Source of the DNA: Myxococcales bacterium
Lineage (GTDB): Bacteria > Myxococcota_A > Bradymonadia > UBA7976 > UBA1532
NCBI GenBank assembly: GCA_020633465.1
Contig: JACKDN010000034.1
Span: 15,917-79,916, forward strand
Reading direction: 5' to 3'
Length of the DNA stretch: 64,000 nt
Below are positions 27,701-36,474 of the stretch, piece by piece. Below the pieces are notes generated by a model. That model had not been told where the DNA came from, did no database searches, and saw only the letters and a program-made list of their open reading frames with translations. The translations under genes were made by a program, and so were the position numbers. Within the stretch, counting starts at the first letter, position 1. Each line of letters starts with the position of its first letter.

Positions 27701-29887
27701 CGGGCGCCAGAAGGGCGGCGCCCCCTCGAAGGCCCGCGGCGCCCGCGCCCGCGCCTGCGCCGGATCGCGCTGGTGCAGCGCGTCGAGGAACGCCCCGTAC
27801 TCCCCCAGCGTCACCACGTCGCGGGCGATGAGGAAGCCGGCCAGCGTGCAGCGCCCCGCGGGCAGCGCGTCCGCCTGCACGCCCGCGTCGCCGTCGCAGC
27901 CGGCCCGGAAGGGCCCCTCGGGCACGAAGACGAAGCCGTCGGGCAGCGACTCGGGCAGGTACAGGTACAGCGACAGCCGCTCGCCCCGCGCCAGGTGCAC
28001 CGACAGGCGCGTCTCGCGCTCGAAGGCGTCGGTCATCACCAGCAGGTAGGCGCCCGGGCGCAGGTTGGCCATCGCGAAGGGCACCGCGCCCACCGAGCGC
28101 CCCTCGTCGGGCTGCAGCACGCCGGCGGCGTCGCGGTACTGGTGGAAGCGCACGGCGTGGCCGCCCGGGTGGGCGCGCACCTCGAGGTGCGTCAGGGCCT
28201 CGAGCTTCTCGGTGAAGCCGCCGGGATCGAGCTGCTCGATGCTGGCGCGCAGGTGGTCCATCGGCGCGCGCATACGGCCGCGTTCGACGTCCTGCAGCGC
28301 CTGGAAGTACAGGGCGCACAGCCCGTAGCGCGCCGGCTCGTAGCCTGGCAGCGCGGCGTGCGCCCGGTGGAAGGCCTCTTCGGCGGTGTAGTAGGCGTTC
28401 TCGGCGTCGGCCTGCATGGCGTCCAGCCGCACCCGGGCGCGCTGGGCCTCGACGCGGTCGGCGCTGCGGCCGAGGGCGCGCGTGCCCGCCTCGGCCTGGG
28501 CGGCGTCGCGCAGCCGCACGCGGGCCTGGTCGAAGGTGCGCGCGGCGTGGGCGGCGTCCTCGAGCAGCTCGTCGGCCTGCTCCAGCCGCCGCTCCTCCAT
28601 GCGCGTGCCGTCGAGGAAGTCCTCGAGCTCGCCGGCGAACTCCTCGGACGACAGCCGCCGCCGCTCGGGCTCGACGCACAGCGCCTGCAGGCACAGCGCC
28701 TCGAGCGCCTCGGGCACCTCGGCCGCGTGCCGCGCCAGCTCGCCCGGCGGCACCACCCCGCGGCGCATCTCGGCCACCAACTCGGTGGACGACCGCGCCG
28801 TGAAGGGCGGCCGGCGCGTCAGCACCGCGTACAGCATGGCGCCCAGGCCCCACACGTCGGCGGCCGGGCCGCACGCCGACAGCCCGTGCTCCAGCCGCTC
28901 GGGCGCCAGGTACGCCAGGCCGCCCGACACCATCGACAGCGCCGAGTCCCAGGTGGTGTCGACCGGATCGCCCTTGCGCCGCGCCCGGAACCAGCCGGCC
29001 ACCTGCACCTCGCCGAAGTCGCCCACCCGCACCTTGTGCGGCCGCAGATCGCGGTGCAGCACGCCGCTGCGGTGCGCGAACGAGATGGCGCGCGCGGCGT
29101 CGAGCAGCACCTCGAGCAGCGGGATCAGCTTCCAGCGCGTGCGCGCGCCGGGCGCGTCCTGGCCCAGCGCCTTCAGCACCCGCGCCAGCGTCTCGTCGAG
29201 GGGCTGCGACGTCGCGTAGAAGGGCACCCCGCGCGGCGACTGATCCAGCTCGTAGACCGGCTGCACGTTCGGGTGCTGCAGGTTGGCCTGCAGGCGCACC
29301 GCGCGCACGAAGCCGAGGGCGTCGATGGGGGCGTCCGGCCGCAGCTGGTGCACCACCAGATCGCGCCCCAGCAGCAGGTCGCGCGCCTCGTGCACGTCGA
29401 ACAGCCGCGTGCGCTCGACCCGCCGGTCCACCCGGAAGCGCGCGGCGGGCGGCGGCCGCGGCGACTGGCTCAGCAGGCTGGCCGACTCGATGCTGATGCT
29501 GGCGTCGTCGTCCTCGCCGGCCGACCAGTCCCAGCTGCCTTCGAGGCCCGCGGCGGCCGGCGGGGGCTGCGGTCGGTACTCGGGCACGGTGCGGTCGCCG
29601 CTGCCGAAGCCCCAGCCCCAGTCGCTCTCCTCGGCGGAGGGATCGTCGGGCGCCTCGGCCTGCGCGAGCACCGCCTCGACCGCCGAGGGCGTCGCCAGGT
29701 CGCGGGCCAGCAGGCTCTCGAGCGCGTCGACCTCGGCCGGCGTCAGCAGCCCCGCGGCCTGCCAGCGGCCCAGCGTGCCGGCGTCGAACGGGCGCCCGAG
29801 GGCCGCGACGGTCTCGTCCCCGCCGCCGCAGCGCGGCGCCAGCGCGCGCCCCACCAGCGCGTAGAAGTCCTCGGGCGGCTGGGTCAT
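24758..29887 (-). CDS. Giant signalling protein: pseudokinase - FGE-like - Ser/Thr kinase - FGE-like
   Basis: 1709 residues. Kinase-like domain 1 (about 150-425) keeps HRD (278-280) but has Lys285 where the metal-binding Asn belongs, AGW (297-299) instead of DFG, and His180 at the VAIK lysine, so it is probably inactive. FGE-sulfatase-like domain 1 spans about 648-888 (FVPEGPFRAG, RLPTELEWEKAARG, VLRGGGW, VGFRL). Kinase domain 2 (about 966-1250) is complete: Gly-rich loop ARGSMGRV, Lys995, HRDLKPAN (1096-1103), DLG (1116-1118), SPEQAMG. A coiled coil follows (1260-1380), then FGE-like domain 2 (about 1484-1707). The layout is a duplicated [kinase + FGE-like] module. The CxxxxC catalytic pair of true formylglycine enzymes is not evident, so these domains probably bind ligand or protein. 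It starts 39 bp after the E1 gene. Confidence 0.9.
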   Translation of the reverse strand: MTQPPEDFYALVGRALAPRCGGGDETVAALGRPFDAGTLGRWQAAGLLTPAEVDALESLLARDLATPSAVEAVLAQAEAPDDPSAEESDWGWGFGSGDRTVPEYRPQPPPAAAGLEGSWDWSAGEDDDASISIESASLLSQSPRPPPAARFRVDRRVERTRLFDVHEARDLLLGRDLVVHQLRPDAPIDALGFVRAVRLQANLQHPNVQPVYELDQSPRGVPFYATSQPLDETLARVLKALGQDAPGARTRWKLIPLLEVLLDAARAISFAHRSGVLHRDLRPHKVRVGDFGEVQVAGWFRARRKGDPVDTTWDSALSMVSGGLAYLAPERLEHGLSACGPAADVWGLGAMLYAVLTRRPPFTARSSTELVAEMRRGVVPPGELARHAAEVPEALEALCLQALCVEPERRRLSSEEFAGELEDFLDGTRMEERRLEQADELLEDAAHAARTFDQARVRLRDAAQAEAGTRALGRSADRVEAQRARVRLDAMQADAENAYYTAEEAFHRAHAALPGYEPARYGLCALYFQALQDVERGRMRAPMDHLRASIEQLDPGGFTEKLEALTHLEVRAHPGGHAVRFHQYRDAAGVLQPDEGRSVGAVPFAMANLRPGAYLLVMTDAFERETRLSVHLARGERLSLYLYLPESLPDGFVFVPEGPFRAGCDGDAGVQADALPAGRCTLAGFLIARDVVTLGEYGAFLDALHQRDPAQARARAPRAFEGAPPFWRPGAKGYGFPVIGRGGAEWGPQHPVVGVNADDALAYAAWRGQRDGLPYRLPTELEWEKAARGAEGRTYPWGERPEPSFCHHLGADGGAPRLRPVGAYPIDTSVYGVRDMAGAVRELTESFLDGHRVLRGGGWLLPFSECALYARTPMTPATPLTAVGFRLALDGPKRAAIPPTIEPEKDWVVPDAPAPFRPSQLSAAGFLSEELTVEGRTLLAGQARPPVPPQAGQRASSGFDTGPERYIVLEEIARGSMGRVVLAYDQVLERHVALKILHDKHRDDKLSRYRFQMEARITGRLQHPTMVPIYDMGILRNGGRFFAMKIVEGMSLQDVLRARTGGDRRMVAEYGRDRLLTVMRRVCQGVAFAHQHGVVHRDLKPANILIGEYGEVAIVDLGLARQLEPDASDMVDVAEAGELAQADGRITRVGSVIGTPYYMSPEQAMGLQDLVGPAADVYGLGAILYHVLANRTPFSGQKVAEVLAKVRRGNARPPSAAAPDQEVPPALDDIVMRALSMDPRERHADALALAAEILSFQEHARVEETTRAVLAQRAARANAAFAAYDEARRELDQLRQQVQALRGEVQHSDPVERRRLLWQAQRRIVGHERVLEARATEAVRQARMALDADGVRTRLSALLQTRFVLAERAGDEAARKHYERLLRQVDHDGALVRWLERGAAVSLHTMPTGLNAAIFRLIERARCLRPDETVRRDVTPIEVRDVPVGPALATVTASGTTVRVPFVVVRDRPVEIELPWPGEVRPGFAVVTAGRFLYGGDPLDDEGSPARAAKLPTFQIGVHPVTCLEYHGFLEALAGDPEQQAARAPRMGLTGIPLWGAEGQQRFGGFSPHRPVTGISLADAHAYAQWRGRREGLTYRLPTSAEWEKAARGVDGRAWPWGDRFEPAFCRGERFTLHDVGLFPDDVSPYGVHDLVTGVLEWTLTAARDDPDACYVRGGCSALPLHGQPCTSRITRDPRAPSPFIGFRLVIPG

Positions 29888-29926
29888 CGGCCGCTCACCG
29901 CCCGCGCCCCGCCACGCTCGAGGCGC

Positions 29927-32047
29927 TCAGTAGCGGTACAGCGACTCGATGGCCGCCTGCACGTCGGCCACCTGCGGCAGGATCGTGTCCTCGAGGGTGG
30001 GGTGGTACGCCACGAAGGAGTCGAGCGCCGCGACGCGCCGGACGGGCGCGTCGAGCCACTCGAAGAGCTCCTCGCCGATGCGGCTGGCGATCTCGGCGCC
30101 ATAGCCCCAGGCCTTCGTCTCCTCGTGGACCACCAGCGCCTTGCCGGTCCGCTTGACCGACTCGGCGATCGCCTCCCAGTCATACGGGGACAGCGTCCGC
30201 AGGTCCAGCAGGTCGACGGACACCCCGTGGTCCTTCTCGGCGGCCCGCGCCGCCTGCGCGCTGCGGTGCACCAGCGCGCCGTAGGTGATCACGGTCAGAT
30301 CGTCGCCTGCCTGCACGCGCCGCGCGCGCCCGAAGGGGATGGCGTGGTCGGGCCCGGGGTAGCGCGCCTTGTTGTAGGTCTGGCGGTACAGGTGCTTCGG
30401 CTCGAGGAAGATGACCGGATCCTCGCAGCGGATCGCCGTGCGCAGCAGCCCGTTGGCGTCGAGCGCCGTCGCCGGCATCACCACGCGCAGCCCGGGCACG
30501 TGGGCGAAGATCGTCTCGGCGCTCTGGCTGTGGTAGGGCGCGCCGCCCTTCAGGTAGCCGCCGCTGGGCACGCGGATGACCACCGGCGCCGCCCACCCGT
30601 CGTGCGAGCGCCACCGCGTGGTGGCCAGCTCGTTGCGGATCTGCTGGTAGGCGGGCCAGATGTAGTCGAGGAACTGGATCTCGACCACCGGCTTCAGCCC
30701 GCGCGCGGCCATGCCGATGGCGCGGCCGACGATGTTCGCCTCGGCCAGCGGCGAGTTGAACACGCGGTCCGCCCCGAAGCGCGCCTGCAGGCCGTGGGTC
30801 ACCTTGAAGACGCCGCCCTTGCCCTTGCACTCGCCGAGCGCCGCCTCGCGGCTGGCGTCGGCGACGTCCTGCCCGAACACGACGATGCGCGGATCGCGCG
30901 TCATCTCGTCCCGCAGGCACGCGTTGAGCAGGTCGACCATCGTCGCCTCGGTGGCGTCCTCCTCGAACCGCGGCGGGTGCTCGAAGGCGTCCGAGGTGGG
31001 GTCGACGTCGGCGCTGTAGATGTACTCGAACACCTCGTCGGCGGCCGGGGTCGGCGCGGCCAGCGCCACCGTCGTCGCGGCGGCGATCTCGGCGTCCACC
31101 TCGGCGTTCACCGCGGCCAGCTCGTCGGCGTCGACGATGCCCTCGTCCAGCAGCAGGCGCGGGAACGTCACGAACGGATCCCGCGCGGCGTCGGCCTCGC
31201 GCTCGGCCTCGGGCCGATAGGCCCGCTCGTCGTCGCTCATCGAGTGGCTGTAGGGGCGCACGACGTGGGCGTGCACCAGGGCCGGCCCGCGCCGCGCCCG
31301 GCAGTGCTCGACGGCCTCGGTCATCACCTCGTAGCTGGCGATGAGGTCGCAGCCGTCCACCTCGCGCACCAGCATGTCGGGGAAGCCGCGCACGAGGTTG
31401 CTGATCGAGCCCCCCGCGGTCTGCACCTCGACCGGCGTGCTGATGGCGTAGCCGTTGTCCTCGACCAGGAAGATGACCGGCAGCTTCTTGTTCGACGCCG
31501 TGTTCAGCGCCTCCCAGAACTCGCCCTCGCTGGTCGTGCCCTCGCCGGTGCTGACCAGCACCACGTCGTCCTCGCGGTGGCCGCCCACGACGGCGCGCGC
31601 CTCGGCCACGCGCTCGAGATACCAGCTGACCTCGGCGGCGCCCACCGCCTGCAGGAACTGCGTGCCGACGCAGCTCGACTTGCCGATGACGTGCAGCCGC
31701 GGGTGGCTCCAGTGGCAGGGCATCTGCCGCCCGCCGCTGGTGACGTCGGTCTTCGCGCCCACCGCCGCCAGCAGCACCTCCTCGGCGGTCATGCCCAGCT
31801 GCAGCTGCAGCGCGCGGTCGCGGTAGTACGAGATGACGTAATCTTCGCCCGGCCGCAGCGCCATGCCGGCCGCGGTGAGGATGGCCTCGTGCCCCGCGCC
31901 GCTGATCTGGAAGTAGATCCGGTTCTGCCGCTTGAGGGCGATCTCCTTGTCGTCCAGCCGCCGCGACCGATAGATGGTGCGCCACGCGGCCACCAGCTGA
32001 TCGGGCGACAAGCCCGCGTGGGATGCCTTCATCACCGGGGCGACCAT
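29927..32047 (-). CDS. Fused alpha-beta E1 component of a 2-oxoacid dehydrogenase (branched-chain type)
   Basis: 706 residues from ATG 32047 (GGAGGACG upstream). The alpha part (about 1-340) has the thiamine-diphosphate motif STGEGTTSEGEFWEALN through EDNGYAIS and the loop SHSMSDDERAYR, which corresponds to the phosphorylation loop of mitochondrial E1-alpha. The beta part (about 380-706) begins TMVDLLNACLRDEM and includes FNSPLAEANIVGRAIGMA, PYHSQSAE and VVHEETKAWGYGAEIA. The fusion and motifs fit 2-oxoisovalerate (branched-chain) or pyruvate dehydrogenase E1, which decarboxylates the 2-oxoacid and acylates the lipoyl group of E2. E2 and E3 genes are not in the window. The next gene downstream encodes a Ser/Thr kinase protein. 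Confidence 0.92.
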   Translation of the reverse strand: MVAPVMKASHAGLSPDQLVAAWRTIYRSRRLDDKEIALKRQNRIYFQISGAGHEAILTAAGMALRPGEDYVISYYRDRALQLQLGMTAEEVLLAAVGAKTDVTSGGRQMPCHWSHPRLHVIGKSSCVGTQFLQAVGAAEVSWYLERVAEARAVVGGHREDDVVLVSTGEGTTSEGEFWEALNTASNKKLPVIFLVEDNGYAISTPVEVQTAGGSISNLVRGFPDMLVREVDGCDLIASYEVMTEAVEHCRARRGPALVHAHVVRPYSHSMSDDERAYRPEAEREADAARDPFVTFPRLLLDEGIVDADELAAVNAEVDAEIAAATTVALAAPTPAADEVFEYIYSADVDPTSDAFEHPPRFEEDATEATMVDLLNACLRDEMTRDPRIVVFGQDVADASREAALGECKGKGGVFKVTHGLQARFGADRVFNSPLAEANIVGRAIGMAARGLKPVVEIQFLDYIWPAYQQIRNELATTRWRSHDGWAAPVVIRVPSGGYLKGGAPYHSQSAETIFAHVPGLRVVMPATALDANGLLRTAIRCEDPVIFLEPKHLYRQTYNKARYPGPDHAIPFGRARRVQAGDDLTVITYGALVHRSAQAARAAEKDHGVSVDLLDLRTLSPYDWEAIAESVKRTGKALVVHEETKAWGYGAEIASRIGEELFEWLDAPVRRVAALDSFVAYHPTLEDTILPQVADVQAAIESLYRY

Positions 32048-32197
32048 GGACGTCCTCCGCTACCGTCACGTCGAAGCGGCACTGCGATACCGCAACCACC
32101 GCGGGGGTGCAAGTCGCGCCCCGGCCCCGGACTTTCTGCGCAAGGCGGGAAGGTCGGCCCCGTCCTGCACGTTGAGGGTCGACCGTCCGGGGGTCGC

Positions 32198-35100
32198 ATG
32201 GAACGGAACACGAAGGCTGCCGCGCAGCTGGGGGCGGATCGGGCCCCGCCCCTGCGACGCTTCGGGCGCGCCGTCGCCATCGCGCCCCGGCGACACCCCC
32301 ACCTGATCGCCCCCCGCGCCCTGCGCCGCGGGCCCGACGGCGCCTGGCACCTCGAGCTGGCCGCCCGCCCCGGCGCCCCGCTGCCCGACCGGCGCCTGCC
32401 CCCCGAAGAGGCCCTCGCCCTCGTCACCGACCTGACCCGCGGCCTCGCCCTGCTGCACGCCACCGGCCACGCCCACGGCGCCCTCTCGGTGGCGGCGGTC
32501 GATCTCACCGACGGTCACCGCGCCCGCCTGCGGATCGACGCGCGGCCGCCGCGCCCCGCCGAGCGCGCGCCCGAGGCCACCGACCGCGGCACCCCCGCGG
32601 CCGACCTCTACGGCCTCGGCGCCGTGCTGCACCACCTGCTGCGCGGCGGCGTGCCCCCGGCGGGCGGGCTGGACGCGTCGACGGATCCCTTCACCCCGCT
32701 GCCCGGCGGCCCCCCGGATCCGGCGCGCACTCTGCTGTGCACGCTGCTCGCCCGCGAGGCCCCCGAGCGCGGCACGGCCGAGGAGCTGCTGGCCGCCGCC
32801 GTGGACGCCCAGGGCGCCTCGGGCGACGCGGCGCTGGCCGGCCTGGGCGCCCAGATCCTCGCCGCCGGCGGCCCCCCGGTGGGCCAGTCCGCCGCCCAGG
32901 ACGCCCTGCGCGCCGCCCTGGCCGATCTGTACGAGGGCGAGGGCGCGCGCATCGAGCTCGTCGGCCGCGATCGCGAGGCGCGGCGGCGCCTGCTCGAGTG
33001 GCTGCGGGCCGAGGTCGCCCTGCGCGGCATCGTCCCGCTGTGGCTGGACGCTCACGAGGTGACGCTGGCCGGCCTGGCCGGACGCCTCGGCCTGCCCCCC
33101 GACGCCGCGCCCCTCGCCGTTACGCACGCGCTGACCTACGACGCCGAGCCGTCGCCCTTCGCCGTGCTCATCGACGCCGACGCCAGCGAGAGCGGCGCCG
33201 CGCGGCCCCTGCTCGACTGCCTGACGATGGCGGCGCGCACGGCCCCGGTGCTGGTGGTCAGCGCCCAGCGCCGCGGCTCGATGGGCAGCGAGGTGCGCGC
33301 CGTGCCGACGGCCGCCCTCGACGACGACGCGCGGGCGCGCCTGCTCGACAGCCTGGGCATCCACGGCCCCGGCGCCCACGCCGTGCGCGATCTGTGGCGC
33401 GAGGGTGAGATCGACAGCCTCGACCTGGCCCTCGGCCGCCTGCGCGACGCGGTCGACGTGGGGGCCCTGCGCCGGGCCCCGGGCCGCTGGCAGGTCGACC
33501 GCACCCGCCTGCAGCGCGCGCGGACCACGGTGTGGGCCGTCACCCGCCCCACCCCCTACCTCGAGGGGCTGAGCGAGCCGGCGATCGAGGTGCTGGCCGC
33601 CCTGGGCATCGCCCACCGCGGGCTGACCACCACCGAGCTGGCGGCCCGCCTCGAGCGCCCCGAGGATCCGTGCCGGCTGGCGCTGACGCAGCTGGTGCGC
33701 GCCGAGAAGGTGCGCCGCGGCCCCGACGGTTGGCGCTCGGACGCGCAGACGTCGACGGCGGCCGCGCTCGAGGGCCTGGATCCGGCGCGGCGCCGGCGCC
33801 TGCACGCCCGCACGGCCGCGGACTGCGCCGATCCCGCCTGGGCCACCTTCCACCGCGCGGCCGGCGGCGCCGCCGTCCCGCTCGAGCAGCGCATCGACGC
33901 GGCGCGCGTGCTGCGCGGCCGCGGCTTGACCGAGGCGCCCCTCGAGCTGCTGGCCGCGCCGGTGGACGATCCCGCCGATCGCGTGCGCCTCGACCTGGCC
34001 CGCGCCGAGGTGCACGTCGCCTGCGGCGAGGCCCTCGCCGCCCGCCGGCTGCTGGACGCCCTGCCCCTGCCGCTGCCCCGGGCGCACCGCGTGACGGTCG
34101 CGGCGGCGCTGATCGATCTCGGCGCCCACCGGCGCGCCCTCGAGATCCTGCGCGGCGACCGCACCGCGCTGGGGCGCGTCTTGCGGGCCCGGGCGCTGCT
34201 GTTCACCGGCCGCGGCGACGAGGCGGCCGCGCAGGCCACCACCCTGATCGAGCACCCCGACGCCGCCGTCGCCGCCCGCGCCGGCGAGGTGCGCTCGACC
34301 GCCGCGTGGCACCGCGGGGACGCCACCGCCGCGCTCGAGGCGGCGCGCGCCGGCCTGGCCCGCCTCGGCGGCGACCAGCCGGCGCTGCGGGCCGATCTGC
34401 GCCGCGCCGAGGGCGCCGCGCTGTTCTACCGGCGCGATCACGCCGCCGCGCTGGCCGCCCTCGAGTGGGCCGAGACCGAGAACCGCCGCCTCGACCGGGT
34501 GCCCGCGCTGGTGAAGTGCCTCAACAACCTGGCGATGGTGCACTACGCGCTGGGCGACTGGGATCGCGCGGCCAGCGCGCTGGACGAGAGCCAGCTCCTG
34601 TGCGCCCGCCTCGAGGATCCCGTCGAGCTGTCGGTCGCGACCAACAACCTGGGCTTCCTGTACCTGCGCCGCGGGGCGCTGCAGCGGGCCGAGCGCCTCT
34701 TCCGGCGCAGCCTGTCCGAGGCGCGGCGGGCCGGCTTCCCGCGGGTCGAGCCCGTCGCCTGGGGCAACCTGGGCGAGGCGCTGATGCTGCAGGGTGATCT
34801 GCGGGGCGCGGGCGACGCGTTCACCCGCGCCCGCGTCGTGCTGGCCCCCATCCCCGAGGGCGGCGACCACGTCGAGCTGGATCGACGCCACGCCCAGCTG
34901 CTGCTGGCCCGCGGCCAGACGAGCGAGGCCCAGCGCCGCCTCGAGGCGCTGCGCGCGCGCGGCGTCGACGGCCTGGGCGCCGAGCACGGCGTGGTGCTCC
35001 GCCTGCTGGCCGAGTGTGCCCTCCAGCGGGCCCCTCGCGACGCGCGCACGCTGGCGACCGAGGCGGTGCAGGCCTGCGCGCGCGCCGGGCAGCGCTACGA

Positions 35101-36415
35101 GGCGGCCCTGGCCCGCGAGGTGCTGGCGCAGAGCCTCGTGGTGCGCGGGCAGCCGGCGTTGGCGGCCCACGAGGCCGACGAGGCCCTGTCCACGCTGCGC
35201 GCGCTGGGGGCCCGGCGCGACGCCGACCGCGTCGCCCGCTTCCGCGACGGCCTCCGCGCCGCCCCCGACGCCGATCTGGCCGCCGCGACCGGCCGTCTGC
35301 TCAGCCGGCTGGCGGCCCTCTTCGGTGAGGCCCCCGACATGGTGACGCTGGCGCCCCGCGCGCTGGCGGCGCTGGTGTCGGCGACCGCCTGCGACGACGC
35401 CCTGTGCGTGCTCTGCGACGCGCACCGGCGGCCGGCCCTGACCTTCGCGCCCGAGGGCCAGCGCGCCGCGCCCGACGGCCCCCTGGCCGACGCGCTGGCC
35501 TCGGCCCTGCTGCACGGCCGGGCGGCGGCGGTGGACGGCGCCGAGGGCGCCGCGCTGGTGGTGCCCCTGCACGGCCACCATCGGCCGCTGGGCGCGCTGG
35601 CGGTGCGGGCCGCGGCGACCCCGCCCCGGCCCCTCGCCGACCACCTGCCCGCGCTCGACGCGACCGCGCGGCTGCTGGCCACGGCCGTCGAGCGGGATCG
35701 GCTGCGGGGCGAGGACGCCTTCCGGGGCGCGCAGCTGGCGGGGCTGGTGCGCCACCTGGTGGGCCCCCTGCGGCGGCTGTCGGCCCACGCGACGGCCCTG
35801 CCCACCGCGCCGATCGAGGGGGTGCCCCACCTCGCCGCTCGCCTGGTCGACGGCGCGCGCCTGCTGAGCGCCCTGGTGGACGACACGCTGTCGTTGACCC
35901 GCATCGACGAGGTCGGCGAGGGCGGCCCGCCGGTCCGTCTGGACGTCACGGCGCTGGTCGCGCAGCGGCTCGAGCGCCTGGGCGGCTTCCTGAAGCACCG
36001 CCGGGTGCGCCTCGACTGCGACACGCCGCCGGATCTGCCCTCGGCCCACACGCTGGGCGGGTGGGCGGCGGCGGTGCTCGACCACCTGCTGCGCGGGGCG
36101 CTGCGCGTCAGCCGGCGCGGCGACCGGGTGCGCGTGGCGGCCCGCCTGCGCGCGGACGCCGGCCCCGCGATCGAGGCCGCGCCGGTGCACGAGCTGGCCT
36201 GGCCCCCGCTGCAGCCCGCCGCCGGTCACCCCTTCGTCGAGATCAGCGTCCAGGCGTGGGCGCCGGCGCCCGCCCGCAGCCGCGCCGATCTGACCGCCGT
36301 TCGGCGCTGCGTCGAGCGGCTGGGCGGCCGCGCGTGGCGCGATCCCCACGACGGCGGCCGCACATCGTTCACCCTGCCGACGGCGGTCCGAACGATCGAA
36401 ACGGACCATCCATGA
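32198..36415 (+). CDS. Giant hybrid signalling protein with degenerate kinase, ATPase and histidine-kinase modules plus TPR and GAF
   Basis: 1405 residues from ATG 32198. Residues about 60-200 look like the C-lobe of a Ser/Thr kinase (LTRGLALLHATGHAHGALS, then TPAADLYGLGAVLHHLL), but HRDLKPxN is replaced by HGALSVAAV and no N-lobe lysine is present. An AAA-like region starts at IELVGRDREARRRLLEW (about 252), yet the P-loop is missing. TPR-like helices fill about 585-1020, then a GAF-like domain (about 1040-1165). A histidine-kinase-like end has H1186 in RHLVGPLRRL, but the N box (LDHLLRGAL) lacks its Asn and the Gly-rich ATP lid is gone. The order matches active kinase/AAA/TPR/GAF/HK hybrids, so this looks like a catalytically dead relative kept as a scaffold. 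Its TGA overlaps an ATG in the frame of the next, intact histidine kinase. Confidence 0.85.
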   Translation: MERNTKAAAQLGADRAPPLRRFGRAVAIAPRRHPHLIAPRALRRGPDGAWHLELAARPGAPLPDRRLPPEEALALVTDLTRGLALLHATGHAHGALSVAAVDLTDGHRARLRIDARPPRPAERAPEATDRGTPAADLYGLGAVLHHLLRGGVPPAGGLDASTDPFTPLPGGPPDPARTLLCTLLAREAPERGTAEELLAAAVDAQGASGDAALAGLGAQILAAGGPPVGQSAAQDALRAALADLYEGEGARIELVGRDREARRRLLEWLRAEVALRGIVPLWLDAHEVTLAGLAGRLGLPPDAAPLAVTHALTYDAEPSPFAVLIDADASESGAARPLLDCLTMAARTAPVLVVSAQRRGSMGSEVRAVPTAALDDDARARLLDSLGIHGPGAHAVRDLWREGEIDSLDLALGRLRDAVDVGALRRAPGRWQVDRTRLQRARTTVWAVTRPTPYLEGLSEPAIEVLAALGIAHRGLTTTELAARLERPEDPCRLALTQLVRAEKVRRGPDGWRSDAQTSTAAALEGLDPARRRRLHARTAADCADPAWATFHRAAGGAAVPLEQRIDAARVLRGRGLTEAPLELLAAPVDDPADRVRLDLARAEVHVACGEALAARRLLDALPLPLPRAHRVTVAAALIDLGAHRRALEILRGDRTALGRVLRARALLFTGRGDEAAAQATTLIEHPDAAVAARAGEVRSTAAWHRGDATAALEAARAGLARLGGDQPALRADLRRAEGAALFYRRDHAAALAALEWAETENRRLDRVPALVKCLNNLAMVHYALGDWDRAASALDESQLLCARLEDPVELSVATNNLGFLYLRRGALQRAERLFRRSLSEARRAGFPRVEPVAWGNLGEALMLQGDLRGAGDAFTRARVVLAPIPEGGDHVELDRRHAQLLLARGQTSEAQRRLEALRARGVDGLGAEHGVVLRLLAECALQRAPRDARTLATEAVQACARAGQRYEAALAREVLAQSLVVRGQPALAAHEADEALSTLRALGARRDADRVARFRDGLRAAPDADLAAATGRLLSRLAALFGEAPDMVTLAPRALAALVSATACDDALCVLCDAHRRPALTFAPEGQRAAPDGPLADALASALLHGRAAAVDGAEGAALVVPLHGHHRPLGALAVRAAATPPRPLADHLPALDATARLLATAVERDRLRGEDAFRGAQLAGLVRHLVGPLRRLSAHATALPTAPIEGVPHLAARLVDGARLLSALVDDTLSLTRIDEVGEGGPPVRLDVTALVAQRLERLGGFLKHRRVRLDCDTPPDLPSAHTLGGWAAAVLDHLLRGALRVSRRGDRVRVAARLRADAGPAIEAAPVHELAWPPLQPAAGHPFVEISVQAWAPAPARSRADLTAVRRCVERLGGRAWRDPHDGGRTSFTLPTAVRTIETDHP

Positions 36416-36474
36416 GCAAAGTTTCTCGCGCCGATTGCCGTATGGTGGAGCGTCACCCGAGCGAAGGAGTCGAC

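Noticed and set aside
24758..29887. Active formylglycine-generating enzyme
   Set aside because: The domain family fits, but the catalytic Cys pair is not evident in either copy and no sulfatase gene is nearby.
25676..32197. Very long open frame on the plus strand opposite the kinase and E1 genes
   Set aside because: It is the complement of two clear genes. Its translation is His/Arg/Gly/Gln-rich with no domain, a usual by-product of high GC. Only the part from 32198 on is real.
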